DNA of 64,000 nt, taken from NCBI GenBank assembly GCA_940337035.1, contig CALNHX010003583.1, positions 1 to 64,000 of the forward strand, written 5' to 3'. Position numbers and translations under genes: made by a program. The notes beneath the pieces were generated by a model. That model searched no databases and was not told where the DNA came from. It saw only the letters and a program-made list of their open reading frames with translations. Positions within the stretch are counted from its first letter, which is position 1. Each line of letters begins with the position of its first letter. This DNA comes from Agriotes lineatus. Lineage: Eukaryota > Arthropoda > Insecta > Coleoptera > Elateridae. Shown piece after piece: positions 44,478 through 56,470 of the stretch.

Positions 44478-45489
44478 TGACAGTACAAAGCAGAATATCG
44501 TGCGGTTCGTGCTACATGTTATGTTTAGTGTAGTTAAGGACAGGGTATCAGGTAAAAGTAAGTACGTTAATAATCGTTATAACTTGCTCATTTTTTGCTT
44601 TTTAGTAATATCCTTTTACATGTTCCTTTCTTGTGTTATCACTTTTGATATTTTTATGAGAAAAAAAAAATTGGGCTATTAATTACCGAAATAAGTATAT
44701 TGTACTTATCTTCCGAGGTAAGCAATATTTTTCCTTCAATTTTGGCACAGCTATTCTTTATATATGCTGCTAGGAGTTGAGAAATTTTAATTGCATTTTT
44801 ACGTTTGGTTTTGCCATTGTTATTTAAAAAACAAGAATTCCCATGCTAAATTGCTACAAATAAACCAATAAGTAAATAACCAGCTGGCTGAATTTAATTA
44901 AATTTGCATTCCTGGGGCTGGTGTTTCTGCATTTTTTGATATCAAATTCAACTTTTTCTATTGAAGAGAACTCAATAAAAGTACCAGAATATCTACTCAT
45001 TTTTAATAGAAAATCTAAACGCACTCAAAGATGATCGGCCATGATGGACGAAAAGCAGGTAACCGCTGACCAATAGATTACTTCGCTACACTAATCCTTT
45101 TTTAAAGGGTACTTAAGTATGGTTAAGCTCTTTCCTTGCATTACCTGCAGTTTGTGGCTGTGAAATATTATATTTTCACTATTCACGACTACGTACTATC
45201 CATTTTGTAGTATCACGAAGGAATAAATTATTTTTAAATTAATTATGTCACTAATAAGAAGGAAATATAACATGAAACGAAAATGCATATCCCAACTAGA
45301 AATTTGATATTTTATGAATGTTTTCGAAATCTTGCTGAAACAAATTTTATAAAACAAATTACTCTCAGGAACATCTTGGAAGCGTTTTTACAGCTATTAA
45401 AAATGCAAAATGGGAACCATCTTATAAAATGACTTAGTTTTTTCTGATATTGTGTAAAGTATTTTTTCGTACACTAGCATTGAAAGAGC
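44478..45489. other. AT-rich spacer after the LINE
   Basis: No gene motif. May include the LINE 3' UTR; no poly(A) tail or 3' microsatellite was found. Confidence 0.4.
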
Positions 45490-45600
45490 TACTTTGCCGT
45501 ACAATTTATTAATCAGAAAGTTGCACTTTGCGGTATTCGTACGGCAAAGTAGTATTTTGCGGTATTCGTACGGCAAAGTAGCACTTTGCCGTACGTTTCC
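45490..45600. repeat. Short direct/inverted repeat cluster (GTACGGCAAAGTA)
   Basis: TTGCGGTATTCGTACGGCAA followed by AGTAG occurs twice in tandem (about 45531-45585, period about 28 bp), flanked by the inverted form CTTTGCCGTAC at both ends. Can form alternative hairpins. Confidence 0.75.
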
Positions 45601-45714
45601 TTAGTTACAACACATATAATATTACATTGCATTAATATTACTCTACTTATTTGCTATATACGAGGATAAATTTAGTATTCCGTTTTGTATGCTAGTGTAC
45701 GAAAAAATATTGTA

Positions 45715-45835
45715 CGAAACTCGTATGAAAGTGGCTTTTCCATACTCGTCTCGAAATTCCGGACTCGGCCTAACGGCCTCTTCCGAAAACATCTCACTCG
45801 TACTGAAAAGCTCCACTTTCTATACTTGTTACGTA
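45715..45835. repeat. About 120-bp imperfect palindrome
   Basis: AACTCGTATGAAAGTGGCTT pairs with AAGCTCCACTTTCTATACTT. The centre contains GGCCTAACGGCC. The frames through it are by-products. A related palindromic stretch (TTCGGGAAG...CTTCCCGAA) lies at about 46128-46225. Confidence 0.6.
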
Positions 45836-46127
45836 AATTACTATTTTGCACTCATGATTTCAAAATTCATATTTCCCGGTCATTCCCGATGCGCCGAAAA
45901 TGACTTTTCCCGCACCGGGGTGTTTTTTACTTTCCCACAAAAACTATGGCAATTGTGTGTTCCAGGGGCGCTGTAAACGTCAACAAAAGCTAACAGGTGC
46001 TAGGATACGTATAAAAATTTAGTAATTTGTGCTGCCAACTCAGTAAAGTTGTAAAACACTAAATAATATTTTTTTAACTTTTTTAAATATTTTGAGTTAT
46101 TCGTTACAAAAAACATTGTACCTACCT

Positions 46128-46225
46128 CTTTCGGGAAGAATTTTCCCGAATTCGCACTACATGCAGCACTCCTTTCGGTCGTGCTGCAAACAAAGTGCTC
46201 ATTCGGGAAAATTAACTTCCCGAAC
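46128..46225. repeat. About 100-bp palindrome
   Basis: TTCGGGAAGAATTTTCCCGAA at the left mirrors TTCGGGAAAATTAACTTCCC at the right, with an inner pair GCAGCACTCC / GTCGTGCTGC. Confidence 0.6.
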
Positions 46226-46364
46226 TTGTTAGGTAAATAACTATTTTAGGCACCCGTCCTGGACATCATGCATTACTATACAATTTTTAGGCCGGAAAGC
46301 ACTCTTTTATAGGACGATTTTGGAATTGCTTTCTTTACAGGACTATTTTGGTATAGAATTTTTA

Positions 46365-46755
46365 GGTAATTCAAAAGATATATTTCAAATACAAAAACGT
46401 GTAATAACAACTACGTGTAAATTAAAAAAATACTATGGTTGTAGACCATTTTTCCTCAAATTAAATATTTTACTGTAACTAATTTATATATTCTCAAACT
46501 ATGCCAATTTATTTTTAAGAAGAAAAGTCAGTTAATTAAATCACCTAACGTACACAGCCATAACACTAGAAAAATGATTTCAGACTTCTTCAGGCTACAA
46601 AAACGTCAACAGTAAATAGTCCTTTATACGTAGGTATAAATATTTATGATGCATTACCGGAAGAATTAAAAGTTTTAGAAACGTTCAATAAATTTAAATC
46701 GCGATTAAAACAACGGCTGAAGAAACAGAAACATAATTTACAGGAATTCAACAAC
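46365..46755 (+). pseudogene. C-terminal fragment of a LINE reverse transcriptase (CR1/jockey group)
   Basis: Reads DIFQIQKRVITTTCKLKKYY, GCRPFFLKLNI, then SPLYVGINIYDALPEELKVL and FNKFKSRLKQRL. The order IQKR...CRPLF-K-L...sPLY-GI-lYn-LPe-iK...FK--LK is the tail that follows the thumb in many arthropod non-LTR RTs. Two stops interrupt it. No catalytic part is present. Confidence 0.55.
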
Positions 46756-46858
46756 TGTCAGTCTACCTGATAAATGAATGTGGATTCACTTTAATTATAC
46801 AAAAATGTATCTTTTTAATTTAAAGAGAGGTATAATGCTTGTTTGTTATTGTGATGTT

Positions 46859-47270
46859 TCAATATTTAACTAAATAACTGAAATTGGGAAATATAATAAA
46901 ACCGCTACTTATTGAGCTAATGTTGGAACGTCTTTGGAATAATTGAACAGCCTTTGTCTCGTTTTCAATGCCATATTGTACTGATTTTACTTTTAAATCG
47001 TAGTTTCTGTAAAACAGTTCTTTAATTAAATTGTGACAGTGTAGTGCTTCTTCTTGAACAAATTCTTCCAAAAGCAGAAGCTTTTTTTTATTAAGTGGTT
47101 TAATGTGCCTTTTAACAACAAGGTCTTATGGCACATAACAAAATTTACAAAATTACAAATATATAAGGACATGTTGACAGATACAGAAGCTGTTAGGCTG
47201 CCAAATTATATTATCCCTTTGGCCTTTTGTATTTTTTTCTACATCTGCAACATTATCCATGGCTGAATTA
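46859..47270 (-). pseudogene. YqaJ-like exonuclease domain remnant
   Basis: On the minus strand, about 47200-47266 can be read as an IIWQ...RLTASVS-like entry motif in alternating frames. 46859-47071 reads EEALHCHNLIKELFYRNYDL, then SVQYGIENETKAVQLFQRRS and SGFIIFPNFSYL. The GIENE-x-x-A motif after a basic helix, followed by a hydrophobic 'GF-i-p-fp-L' strand, resembles the YqaJ/lambda-exonuclease-like nucleases often found in repetitive arthropod sequences. The catalytic GASPDG part is missing; the reading ends LVKY-stop. Confidence 0.45.
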
Positions 47271-47274
47271 TGCA

Positions 47275-48850
47275 AAATTAGACATAGGGCATTTACTTAA
47301 TGTTACCATCGCGTTTGTAAACAAAAGAACAACACAGTGATTATAGAAATTAATTGAAGCTGAACTATTTCATTGGAATTTCAAAACCGACAATTGTTAT
47401 TAACTTGGATAAATTGATTAATGCTAAAATAAAGTTGACAATGTATATATAGTCATGCATTATTCACACGGTATAGGTAAAGAAATCTATTTCGATTATA
47501 CGATTTCAATATTCAATATCGAGGTAGCCATTATTGTAGATATTAATAAATATCTCAAGCAGATTTTAATAGCGTTAATATATGTATATACGTACCTACG
47601 TATATAAATTCAATTTTATTGCAAGAGCAGGTAAACAAAACATTTATGTCTTAAACAGCATCCTATTTATACAGTGTGTCCCAAAGAAACACATAAAACG
47701 TATATCTTTTCTTCTGTTTTGTGTTCGGAAAAATATAAAAACGTATTCAATAAAATAAATGTAGATATATAAATTTTCATCAAAATTTTATTGCATCATC
47801 TATTGGTTGACTGTGGTAGATTTAAAAATATCTATTTATGCAACAAGTGCTCTCGGCTTCGTTTCATAATTTTCATGTCTCGTACATAAACGACTTTTAG
47901 CACGCGTTGCATACAATATTTTATCTACGACCTTAATTTTACTGTTATTAATCCATAAATATCGATTTAACAAAGGTTTGCATCTACGACACTTCTAATT
48001 TATGTCATAATAAACAGTAGGCCATGCCGCGCGGGCGAATGTTTGCGAATGACAGTAGTCAAGGTCAGTTACGAAATGTAATTATTAATACTCCACATCT
48101 GGCTGTATTCATTACATAACGCTTTAATTATTTCAAAAACACTTTACCTGTAACGCAAGAAGCAACTAGAATAACCTTACAACTTCACTTCCAGTTCGAA
48201 ATTGTAGTTTTATAACCTCACTTCACTTTTAGCACATGGGCTAAAAGTAAACAGCTGATTTCTTTAACCACGGTAAACTATAAAGCGTCACTTTTAGTGA
48301 AACAACCTAGCGCTAAAAAGCCGACTTTTAGTGGTGGTCGTAGATAAAAACGAATTAAATATATCTTTTTGCATAATTATCGTGTAAGTCGTCTTTTTTT
48401 AATGAAAAATCGTATTGAGGGTACACTTTTTTAACGCAAAAATCGTGAAAAAAAGTACACTTTTTTTAACTATTTTATTGAAATGTCAATTTGACATTTG
48501 ATTAACTCGGGCTTTGCCCTCGTTATCAAACTGCAATTTCATGAAAAAAAGTATGACTTTCAAGTTGTACAAATTACTATTATATGTCATAATAATTGCA
48601 GGATTTGGCTTATTTTAGATATCATTAAATTTAAGTAGGTATTTTTTTAAATATATTTAAGTACCGAGATATCTACCGTATAAAATATTTTTTAATGTTT
48701 ATTCGTACTAAATTAATACCTTTTATATGATTGATTATTTTTTGTTTTGATTAAGATCTACGACCACTTAAAATTGAAATACATTAAAACACACTTTTTT
48801 AATTTTCGTTAAAATGTATACTTATTATGTATTCTTATTTAATTATTTTA
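47275..48850. other. AT-rich spacer with short inverted repeats
   Basis: No gene found. TTTTATCTACGACC at about 47922 pairs with GGTCGTAGATAAAA at about 48338, and CGACTTTTAG occurs near both, hinting at a decayed fold-back element. GTACACTTTTTTAA repeats at about 48420 and 48456. Confidence 0.45.
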
Positions 48851-48899
48851 TATACATTTTTTTAGATGAAAATATATCTCAACAACATCTGATGCTCTA

Positions 48900-49933
48900 A
48901 TGCAGGAGAATTTATTATTACCTGACTTGTCGAGTATTGTTCCATCATTAAGAATGCAAGATGATACTGCCACAGCTCCCAATAAAGACGAATCTACTAT
49001 ATTTCTCTCACCATCAAGTCGACAAACCCAAACATCCCGAAGTTTATCGGTGTGTTCGCCGAGAAAAGATAATTTGAGGCGAACGATAAAGCATTTGACA
49101 AATGAAAATTATCGTCTAAAACAAAAGATAGAGAAATTAACAGATGACAGCTCAACAAATTACCTAGAAAATATTACGTTGGGTGATTACAAAAAACTTA
49201 ATAAATTCAATAAAATGAAAGTTAAGTGCGCTTCTTCTTTTCTGGTTCAGTGAGGCAACAATCTGGCAATTGTGTTAACCCTACCCCTATCTATTTTACC
49301 AGAATATTGAGAAGGTGTTTTTGTTTAGACATGATGCATTCAGGTACCGAAAATTATGAAAAAGATGAAGGACACCATTTTACTAAAAATAGCAGATATG
49401 CCCACCGATCAAACAGAGAATGAAGCTAATATTTTGACTCCAGAAAACATAACATTAGACAGCGATTATAGAAATTCTGATATGTTGCAAAAAAATTTAC
49501 TAGGTATATTTACGGTTATATGATAAGAAAGTGCCTTGCAAAACATACTTGTGACACTTGCGAAGCTTATGCAAAAGAATATGATGAATTGGATGACACT
49601 TCCCTATTTTGTTACATGAAAGCATACAACCATTCAGAAAAAACAAATTGGTAGTTTATATATGCCAAAATTTTTTTTGTAGATTTTGTAACATATATGG
49701 AGGTATTATTTCAACAAAACTTCGAAACATTTGCTCCAAAACCCAACATTGTTCGAGAATTTGTAAATTTGTTTAACAATGTACCATTTACACATCCTTG
49801 CAAACATTTTCAACGAGAATATGTTATTAAGTTGTACGCCAGAATAAGAATATTTTATACATTAAAAGACATTAATGTAAATTTTAAATTACCCAGGTCA
49901 AATAGAAAATTAATAATATGGAAATATAATTAA
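48900..49933 (+). pseudogene. P/THAP9-like transposase with internal deletion (copy 1)
   Basis: The open part at 48900-49253 (117 codons) has a leader rich in Ser/Thr, then a leucine-zipper-like coiled coil, CSPRKDNLRRTIKHLTNENY followed by RLKQKIEKL, and ends ITLGDYKKLNKFNKMKVKCA. MKVKCA belongs to a much later block of the protein (compare MGVKYATQIFSHTM at about 55390), so the middle is deleted. The C-terminal part follows in shifted frames: GYMIRKCLAKHTCDTCEAYA, LDDTSLFCYMKAYNHSEKTN and an open run at 49697-49933 ending RLRIFYTLK-like ARIRIFYTLKDINVNFKL and KLIIWKYN. The THAP domain is not seen. Non-functional as transposase. Confidence 0.7.
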
Positions 49934-49950
49934 TTAATATTAAGTTATTT

Positions 49951-49957
49951 TCTTCTT

Positions 49958-49987
<30 letters not shown>
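49951..49987. repeat. (CTT)12 microsatellite: 3' tail of the RTE-like LINE
   Basis: Twelve CTT units. On the element's own strand this is (AAG)n at its very 3' end, next to the target duplication. Confidence 0.9.
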
Positions 49988-49988
<1 letters not shown>

Positions 49989-52900
49989 TTATAGGATAAT
50001 ATCCTGTTAATTCCATTTTGCCTCATCTTGGTTGGGGGTGAATTTCTTACTGGTCTTGGGATACTGATGTCCAGCAGTCCTTCCATCGCTTGGGTGGCCG
50101 TCCTACTGTCCGTTTTGTGTTAGGTTTTTGTGTCTTCGACCATTTTGCTAGTCGTTCCTCACCCATTCTGTCAACGTGATCTCGCCAATGACGTCGTCTT
50201 GTTCTCACCCACCTAACGATGTCTTGAATGTCGCATCTTTCTCTGATGGTTTCATTTCTCACTCTATCCCGGAGAGTGAGTCCAGCGATAGTTCTTAACG
50301 TTCTCATTTCGGTCGATCTCATTGTCTGCTTAGATTTTGCTGTTTCGGCTCGTGTCTCCGCTGCATATGTTAATATTGGCCTGACACACGTTTTGTATAT
50401 TCGTGCTTTACTCTCAGTGGTCATATATTTGTTCTGCCATATTATGTCGCGGAGATAGCCAGACACTGCTGCAGCTTTATTTGATTGTTTTCTTGTCTCT
50501 TGATTGATGTTTCTGCTGCTGGATATTTCTACGCCTAGATATGTAAGGCTCATGACCTGTGTTATTGTTTTGTCGTCTATAACCAGTTTGCACCGTATTG
50601 GTTCTTTGGAAATTACCATGGACTGCGTTTTTTCTATTGATATTTTCATGTTCAGTTGTTCGGCAGTTGTTTTAAACTTAAAAAGCATGCGTTGTAAATC
50701 GTCTTCGTTTTCTGCTGCAATAACTGCGTCGTCTGCGTAGGTCAGTATCTTGAACCTGCTACTCCCCATCCTGTACCCTCCTCTCGCTTCTTTGACGGAT
50801 TTAATAATTTGGTCCATAATGATATTAAAAAGTATCGGGCTGAGGCTGTCTCCCTGTCTTATGCCTGTTGATATAGGTACTTCTTCTGTTAATGCGTTAT
50901 TAGTTCTTATTCTTGTTTTGTTGTTACTGTTAAGCTCCTTTATTACCTTTATGATTCTTCGATCGATATTATTTTCCTTGCAGCGTTCTTATTACGTCAA
51001 CGAGCTGTACTCTGTCGAACGCTTGAGTTAAGTCAATAAAACAAAGGAATAATGGCTTATTAAATTCGATCGCTTTCTCTATTAATTGTCGCAATATAAA
51101 TATTGCGTCCACTGTGGACCTATTCTGGCGAAACCCCTGTTGTTCTTCGCTTATGCCCACCTTGAGTGTTATTTCTTCTGCTATGATCTTTGTCATCACT
51201 TTTGATACAGTGCTTAGAAGGCATATTCCCCTATAGTTCTTTGGATCTTTCTTGGTACCTTTTTTGAATATCGGGATTGTTATACTTGTTTTCCACTGGT
51301 TAGGTACAGCTCCTGCTTCGATTATTTTTTGGAACAGGGTACTTATCTCTTGTGCCAGTTCGTCACCGCCGTATTTTATCATTTCATTTGAAATTTTGTC
51401 TATTCCTGGGGACTTTCTATTTTTAAGCTTAGCTATGGCGGCAGTTACTTTATCCTTGGTGATTTCTATTGCATCCAGCCCATCATCGTTGCCCTCCCGT
51501 TTTCTGTTGCTCCCATATTATCATTTACGTCATCTGTAGTTGCCTCATATAAATTCTTGAAATGGGTTAACCATGTATCGGGCGAGATAATGGTTGTTTC
51601 TATATATTCATTGATTGGCTTCTTCCTGTTGCGCAGCATATTCCATATTTTCTTTTGTCCCCCATACAAGTCGTGCTCCATTTCTTTCGTGAAGTTTTCC
51701 CAGTATTCTCTTTTAAGTGCTGTTATTTGGGTATTTATTCTATTCCTTATAAGTTTGTATCTGTCATATTGATCCATTGTCTTGTTGTTCCTATACATAA
51801 TATATGCAGTACGTTTTTCTTCAGCTAGGAGTTTTACTTCTTCAGTGAACCACGGTTTGGTGTTCCGTTTTCCATTCACATTGATGTTTCTGGTTCCAAT
51901 TGCTTCACTTGCGCTGCTTATTATATTGGAGCTTAGTTTTTCCATGCTTGTTCGACACTGTCGGCTTCTGTTATCATCTTAGAGTTTATTTTTTCTGTTA
52001 TCTTCGCTTATACAATTCCTTTGTGCTGTCATTGCTTAGTGACTCGATGTTGAATTTTGTGATATATTCTGACGCATTTTCTTCTTTAAGTTTAAGTTAT
52101 AACGAAGTTTGCACAGTACAAGATTATGGTCTGTGCCCACGTTGGCTGAGCTCAGTGTTCGAACGTCTAGGATTTGACTGGGATGTATGCTTCTGTTTGT
52201 GATAACATAATCGATAATAGACTGTTGTCCCCGAGAATTGGACCACGTGTACTTGTACTGCCTCTTGTGGTTAAAGTATGTCTTATTGATTCTGAGCTCG
52301 TTTTGCGCACACAGTGCTATTAGCATTTCGCCATTATCGTTTATTTGCTCCTCATTGAATCTTTGCATAACCCCTTGGATCACATCATTTCCAATTCTCG
52401 CGTTTAGGTCGCCCATTATCAAGATTTTTTCATTCTCTGGTATTTGGTTTAGTGTTTCTTGCAAATTCTCATAGAATGACTCTCTCTCTTCTCTAGGTTT
52501 ACTAATATCCGGTGCGTATACACTTACAATGTGTATTTTGTCATTATCAAAACTAAGTATTGTGTGTAATAATTTATCATTTATATATTTTATTTCCTCT
52601 ATGTGTTGTTCAAATCGCTCATGTATCAGTAGGCCAACTCCTGCTTGGGCCCTTTCACCTTTGTCCTTTCCGCTGTAAATCATGATGTAGTTTTGATATT
52701 TTGTATTTCCTTTTCCCTTTCTTTTTGTTTCTGAGATACAGCAGATATCAATTTTGTGTCTGTTCATCTCCATGATGATTTCCTGGTCTTTATTAGTCCA
52801 TGATTGAATATTCCAGCATCCTACCCTTATTATTTTCGACCTCCAGATTCGTTTCTTCCGTTGTCTCGCCGTGTCGTTCATCCGTTTGTTCCGTCCTGGT

Positions 52901-53042
52901 TCCGAGGCTATTATGGTTCTTTGAGCGTTTATTAGTTTTTACGGCGGGTAGGCTGCTAACCCGTTCCATCCAACCCTTTTAGTCGCCTCTTACGACAAGC
53001 AGGGATACTGTGAGCCTATTCTAACCCCAACCCACAGGGTAT
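49952..53042 (-). mobile_element. RTE-like LINE, complete insertion with 10-bp TSD
   Basis: AAGTTATTTT flanks the element at 49942-49951 and 53043-53052. Minus-strand order: 5' leader (from ACCCTGTGGGTTGGGG at about 53040, containing GTAAGAGGCGACTAAAAGGG), endonuclease, RT, and a 3' end made of an (AAG)n microsatellite (seen as CTT repeats at 49951-49987) rather than poly(A). It landed just after the stop of the P-type pseudogene at 49933. Confidence 0.85.
50047..52881 (-). pseudogene. RTE-like endonuclease-reverse transcriptase, frameshifted
   Basis: Four open blocks in different frames make one protein. 52036-52881 is the endonuclease: VGCWNIQSWTNKDQEI, ICCISETKRKGKG, ILIMGDLNARIGN, VGTDHNLVLCKL. 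51466-51945 is the linker, KPWFTEEVKLLAEEKRTAYI, leading into the RT. 50969-51382 carries KTSITIPIFKKGTKKDPKNY, RGICLLSTVSKV, QQGFRQNRSTVDAIFIL and FLCFIDLTQAFDRV. 50047-50817 carries ILTYADDAVIAAENEDDLQR (catalytic YADD), SLTYLGVEISSS and the C-terminal blocks IQDIVRWVRTRRRHWRDHVD and GRPPKRWKD. The frame breaks prevent function although the element is otherwise complete. C-terminal relatives occur at 19626 and 29057. Confidence 0.85.
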
Positions 53043-53589
53043 AAGTTATTTTGATTTATTTAAAACGTAATCTTAGTATTAAATATAAAATGTTGAAAAA
53101 TAGCCATGGTTTTTTCCCTGATTTACATCCAGCAATTTTGGATTAAAACTATTAGAAAATCTTTAGTAAGTATGCTACATTTTAAAAGCTTTAAAATAGG
53201 TAGATATTTTTTAATGGAACATACTGTTACTAGAAAAATTCTATTGTGCCATCCACCCCAAAGATTTGTAAAACTTACGAAAGCAAAAGAAAGTATCCTG
53301 ATGTTGATATACACTCAAATGCGACAAGTGAGGAATCCTCGAAAATTAACGATAGATTTTTGTTCATGCCGTTGTTATCTTTGACCCAAGATGCCGCAAA
53401 CTTCGCTACAAAATATGCGATTTAAGGAAAAATTTGCGCTATAGCAATAACAAAATAAACGACTAAAAAGCAGGTCATTGAAAACCGCTATAACGGGATA
53501 TTTTCAAATTGTAATGTCATTGTTAGTGTTAAGAAGTGCAGCATTAAAGACATTTATTACAATGCAATGTTTTCATACACGTAAAACAC
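53043..53589. other. AT-rich stretch between LINE and second P-type relic
   Basis: A 92-codon frame at 53106-53384 has no recognisable domain. May be decayed P-type sequence from either neighbour. Confidence 0.35.
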
Positions 53590-56470
53590 CGTGGGACAAG
53601 AAAAAAAACAATTAGCTCTTAGTATTGTTTACAAATCTCCATCCGCTTGTTATCATAAAAAGTCTCCGTTGGCTAATTTCTCAAAACCAATTCATAAAGT
53701 GACTACTTGGATACAATTGCCGGCCGACCAGCTAATTTCGGAGACGGTATGTACAGATCTTTAAAATACTCAAAAAGGGCGCCAACGGATTTTTTATCAA
53801 ATAACGGCAAGTGCATTCAGGCATTCAAACGAGAATACGTAAACTCAGGTAGCACAATAAATCTGAAAGCGAAGCTCAACTCAAGTATAGGTCAGAGTAA
53901 CAAAAAAAGCCAGAATGCAAATATCACAGTTTCCACAAATTCAGATTCACAGTACATATAAATATCACAGTCTAGATCCACCATCAGAATCGTAGGTGGT
54001 CACAATATTACTTGCCACGACTAATTTAAATTGGCAAATATTACAACTAATACTCACAGATTTTAATACACCATAAAGCAAAAGCCGTAATGCACACTTT
54101 AAAATAGATTTATGGCCAGGCAAAGACTACAGCGGCGAATCCGGTGGGTGCTTGTTGTCAGAAAAAAACGCGCAATGCGATTCCGGTGCGAACTCAAGGC
54201 CGAATCGTTTGGCCCCAAATTCGGACGGCCAGAAGCTGGTGGCTCAGAGGGGACTTCACCGTGCAATACTGGGACAAATCAGACCTGAAGGTAAGCCTCC
54301 TTGTCGGATCCTCTCCTGCGCTCAAACAACATCTGCAGCAGGGGTCAAAGCGGGTCCGGAGATCCAGCAAAAATATCAGCGCATGAAACGTCCGCACGTG
54401 CAAGTGAAAAACCAGCTGCAGTTAAAGCCTCAAATCGGCTCTCCGGCACGAGGTGCCCAAACAAACTTCCGGGCAATTCGCGAAATACGTAGCAGCATGA
54501 AAATTCTGCCAACGGCTTGGGAGTCAAGCTTCCCTCATATCTAAATTCCGGGACTAGGAAACTCTACTTCAAAAGTGTAGGCTCACATAAACACCATCGA
54601 AACTTACGGCAGCCCAACATTAATCCTCCGAAATTCTAACTGCTACCACGGCATCTTGTTACTTCGCCTACGAAGTTGGAAAGGAAAGCGTCTCGAAACA
54701 GATGCCAGTTCTTGAACTTATCTACGCGAGGCCAATGAAGGAGGCGTGGCGCAGCGCGGGAAATACAAACGGCGTGATCACAGACATCCGCGCGAGGAGA
54801 TGCGTGAAATGCGAAATTAATACTGCAGAACGCGAAATTGGAAAGCGGCGCAAATGAATCGTAATAGGCTTACAAATTTCTACGAAATAATTTAAAATTT
54901 ACATTACCATCTGAAAACACTATTTACAATTGGCTAAAAATTACAAATTTAAAAACAGGGTTAGATACGAAGTTAATAGAACAGTTATCGAAAAGGCTAA
55001 AAGCTTGACTGAGAAAGAAAAAGAAGTTGTTCTGTTAATGGACGATATTAAAAAAGATTTAAAAACTAATTGGAGTTGAGACGAAATTGAGGAATATGGA
55101 GACTTGCATAAATTGGGAAAATGTAATAAAATAGCGAATTCTGCACTTGTGTTCTACCTGCGCGGACTTTATTATAATTATAAACTTCCAATTTGTTGCT
55201 ACCTTAGGAGAAAGGAGAAACTGAAGCAGATAGTTCTAGAAGGGTCTAATAATAGAGGCACATTTACACTTTTAGGAAGCAACAAGGGGGACATCTATAT
55301 TTCTTTGTCAATAACTCTAAAATGTAATGCCCTTTATAATGTACCACATTTAACAAAACCTGTTAGAAACAATCTTATGAATTCAAAGATGGGGGTTAAA
55401 TATGCTACACAGATTTTCAGTCACACAATGTCGACAGCTTTAACACACTGCAGTGAAATTAAAACAGATTACTAGCGATTCTGCTACAGATACTGCGAAA
55501 TTCATTGCAAATATGAATAACATTTTTGATGCACTAAATAGCAGACACTTCCTAGACCGCGACAAAAATAAACGTTTGTTATCAGTATTTAATAACAACC
55601 CTGAAAATATTCTAGAAGGAGGTAAAGAGTTATTTCAAAATCTAAAACTTACGTCGCAGAATTCGAAAATAAGGTCTAATGTCTACTGCATTGATTGATT
55701 TATTTGTACAATTACTGAAATACTATCACTTTGGGAGGATTTGACAAAAGAAGACATAAAATATTTACTTTCTTCACATTTAAATTAGGACTATTAAAAA
55801 CGTTTTTTCTGTAATTCGTAGCAGAGGCGGATACAATCCATTTCCAACTGACCAGAATTTCGATGCAACACAATATGTTCATAAGGCTTCAAAAAGACAT
55901 CCACGCAAGCAGTTGCGACGTCGATGAAGACATGGAGCACTTCGAATTGAGCAATTTGAAAAATGCTCTAGAATCTTCATACGTACCAGGTGGGTAAACC
56001 CTATTTATTAAAATTTCAGGTAGATTTTGATGTTGTTTAAATTTTAGTGGTGATGTAGAATTCTTAAACAATGCCTCAGTACCGACAGATCTAGAAGATG
56101 TAGTATTATCTGTAACTATATTAAACATATTTATATTATTATGTTTATAAAATTTGTTAGAAAACGAGTGCTGGGAAGATGAAGACAGTCAAGTGCAAGA
56201 TATAATTTTAGACGATTCCCCCAGCTTCGTTACAAATATATACATACTTACGTGGCTGGGTATTTAGCAAATTCTGTACTCAAAAAATTTAAATGTAATT
56301 ATTGTGCAGATGTATTTTATTTAAGCATTCATTTTCGCTAAAGATTATAATATTACTCACATAAAATATTTAAAACGACCATCTAATGAATTTAATGCTT
56401 TTATAAGTATTTTGATAAAAAAATTATGAATTATCACAGGCCTGCGATAGAAAAATTGTTTAAAATATAA
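53590..56470 (+). pseudogene. P/THAP9-like transposase (copy 2), split by an insert
   Basis: The coding order is recognisable across frame changes. KQLALSIVYKSPSA (about 53610-53648) breaks at the insert and resumes at 54868 as YKFLRNNLKFTLPSENTIYN, then WLKITNLKTGLDTKLIEQLS. Next are KSLTEKEKEVVLLMDDIK (about 55000-55055, with the catalytic-type MDD/MDE Asp), NKIANSALVFYLRGLYYNYK, ALYNVPHLTKPVRNNLMNS, MGVKYATQIFSHTM, TAKFIANMNNIFDALNSRHF, FSVIRSRGGYNPFPTDQNFD and a Cys-rich tail YVAGYLANSVLKKFKCNYC. This is the RNase H-like core of P-type transposases. Many stops. The THAP domain was not found. Confidence 0.7.
53649..54867. mobile_element. 1,219-bp insert of unknown class, GC-richer than surroundings
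   Basis: GCTT on both sides (53645-53648 and 54868-54871), and removing the insert restores the P-type reading ...SPSAYKFLRNNL. It starts GTTATCATAAAAAGTCTCCG and ends ATGAATCGTAATAG. The right half (about 54120-54800) is clearly GC-richer and holds a 130-codon open frame at 54152-54544 (including NRLAPNSDGQKLVAQRGLHR) with no recognisable domain. A 4-bp duplication would suit an LTR element, but TG...CA ends are not clear. Confidence 0.6.

Noticed and set aside
50228..51031. Plus-strand ORFs opposite the RTE-like LINE
   Set aside because: They mirror the minus-strand RT frames (antisense shadows) and have no motif.
54152..54544. 130-codon frame called as a definite gene
   Set aside because: Open but overlapped by other similar-length frames on both strands in GC-richer DNA; kept only as part of the unknown insert.
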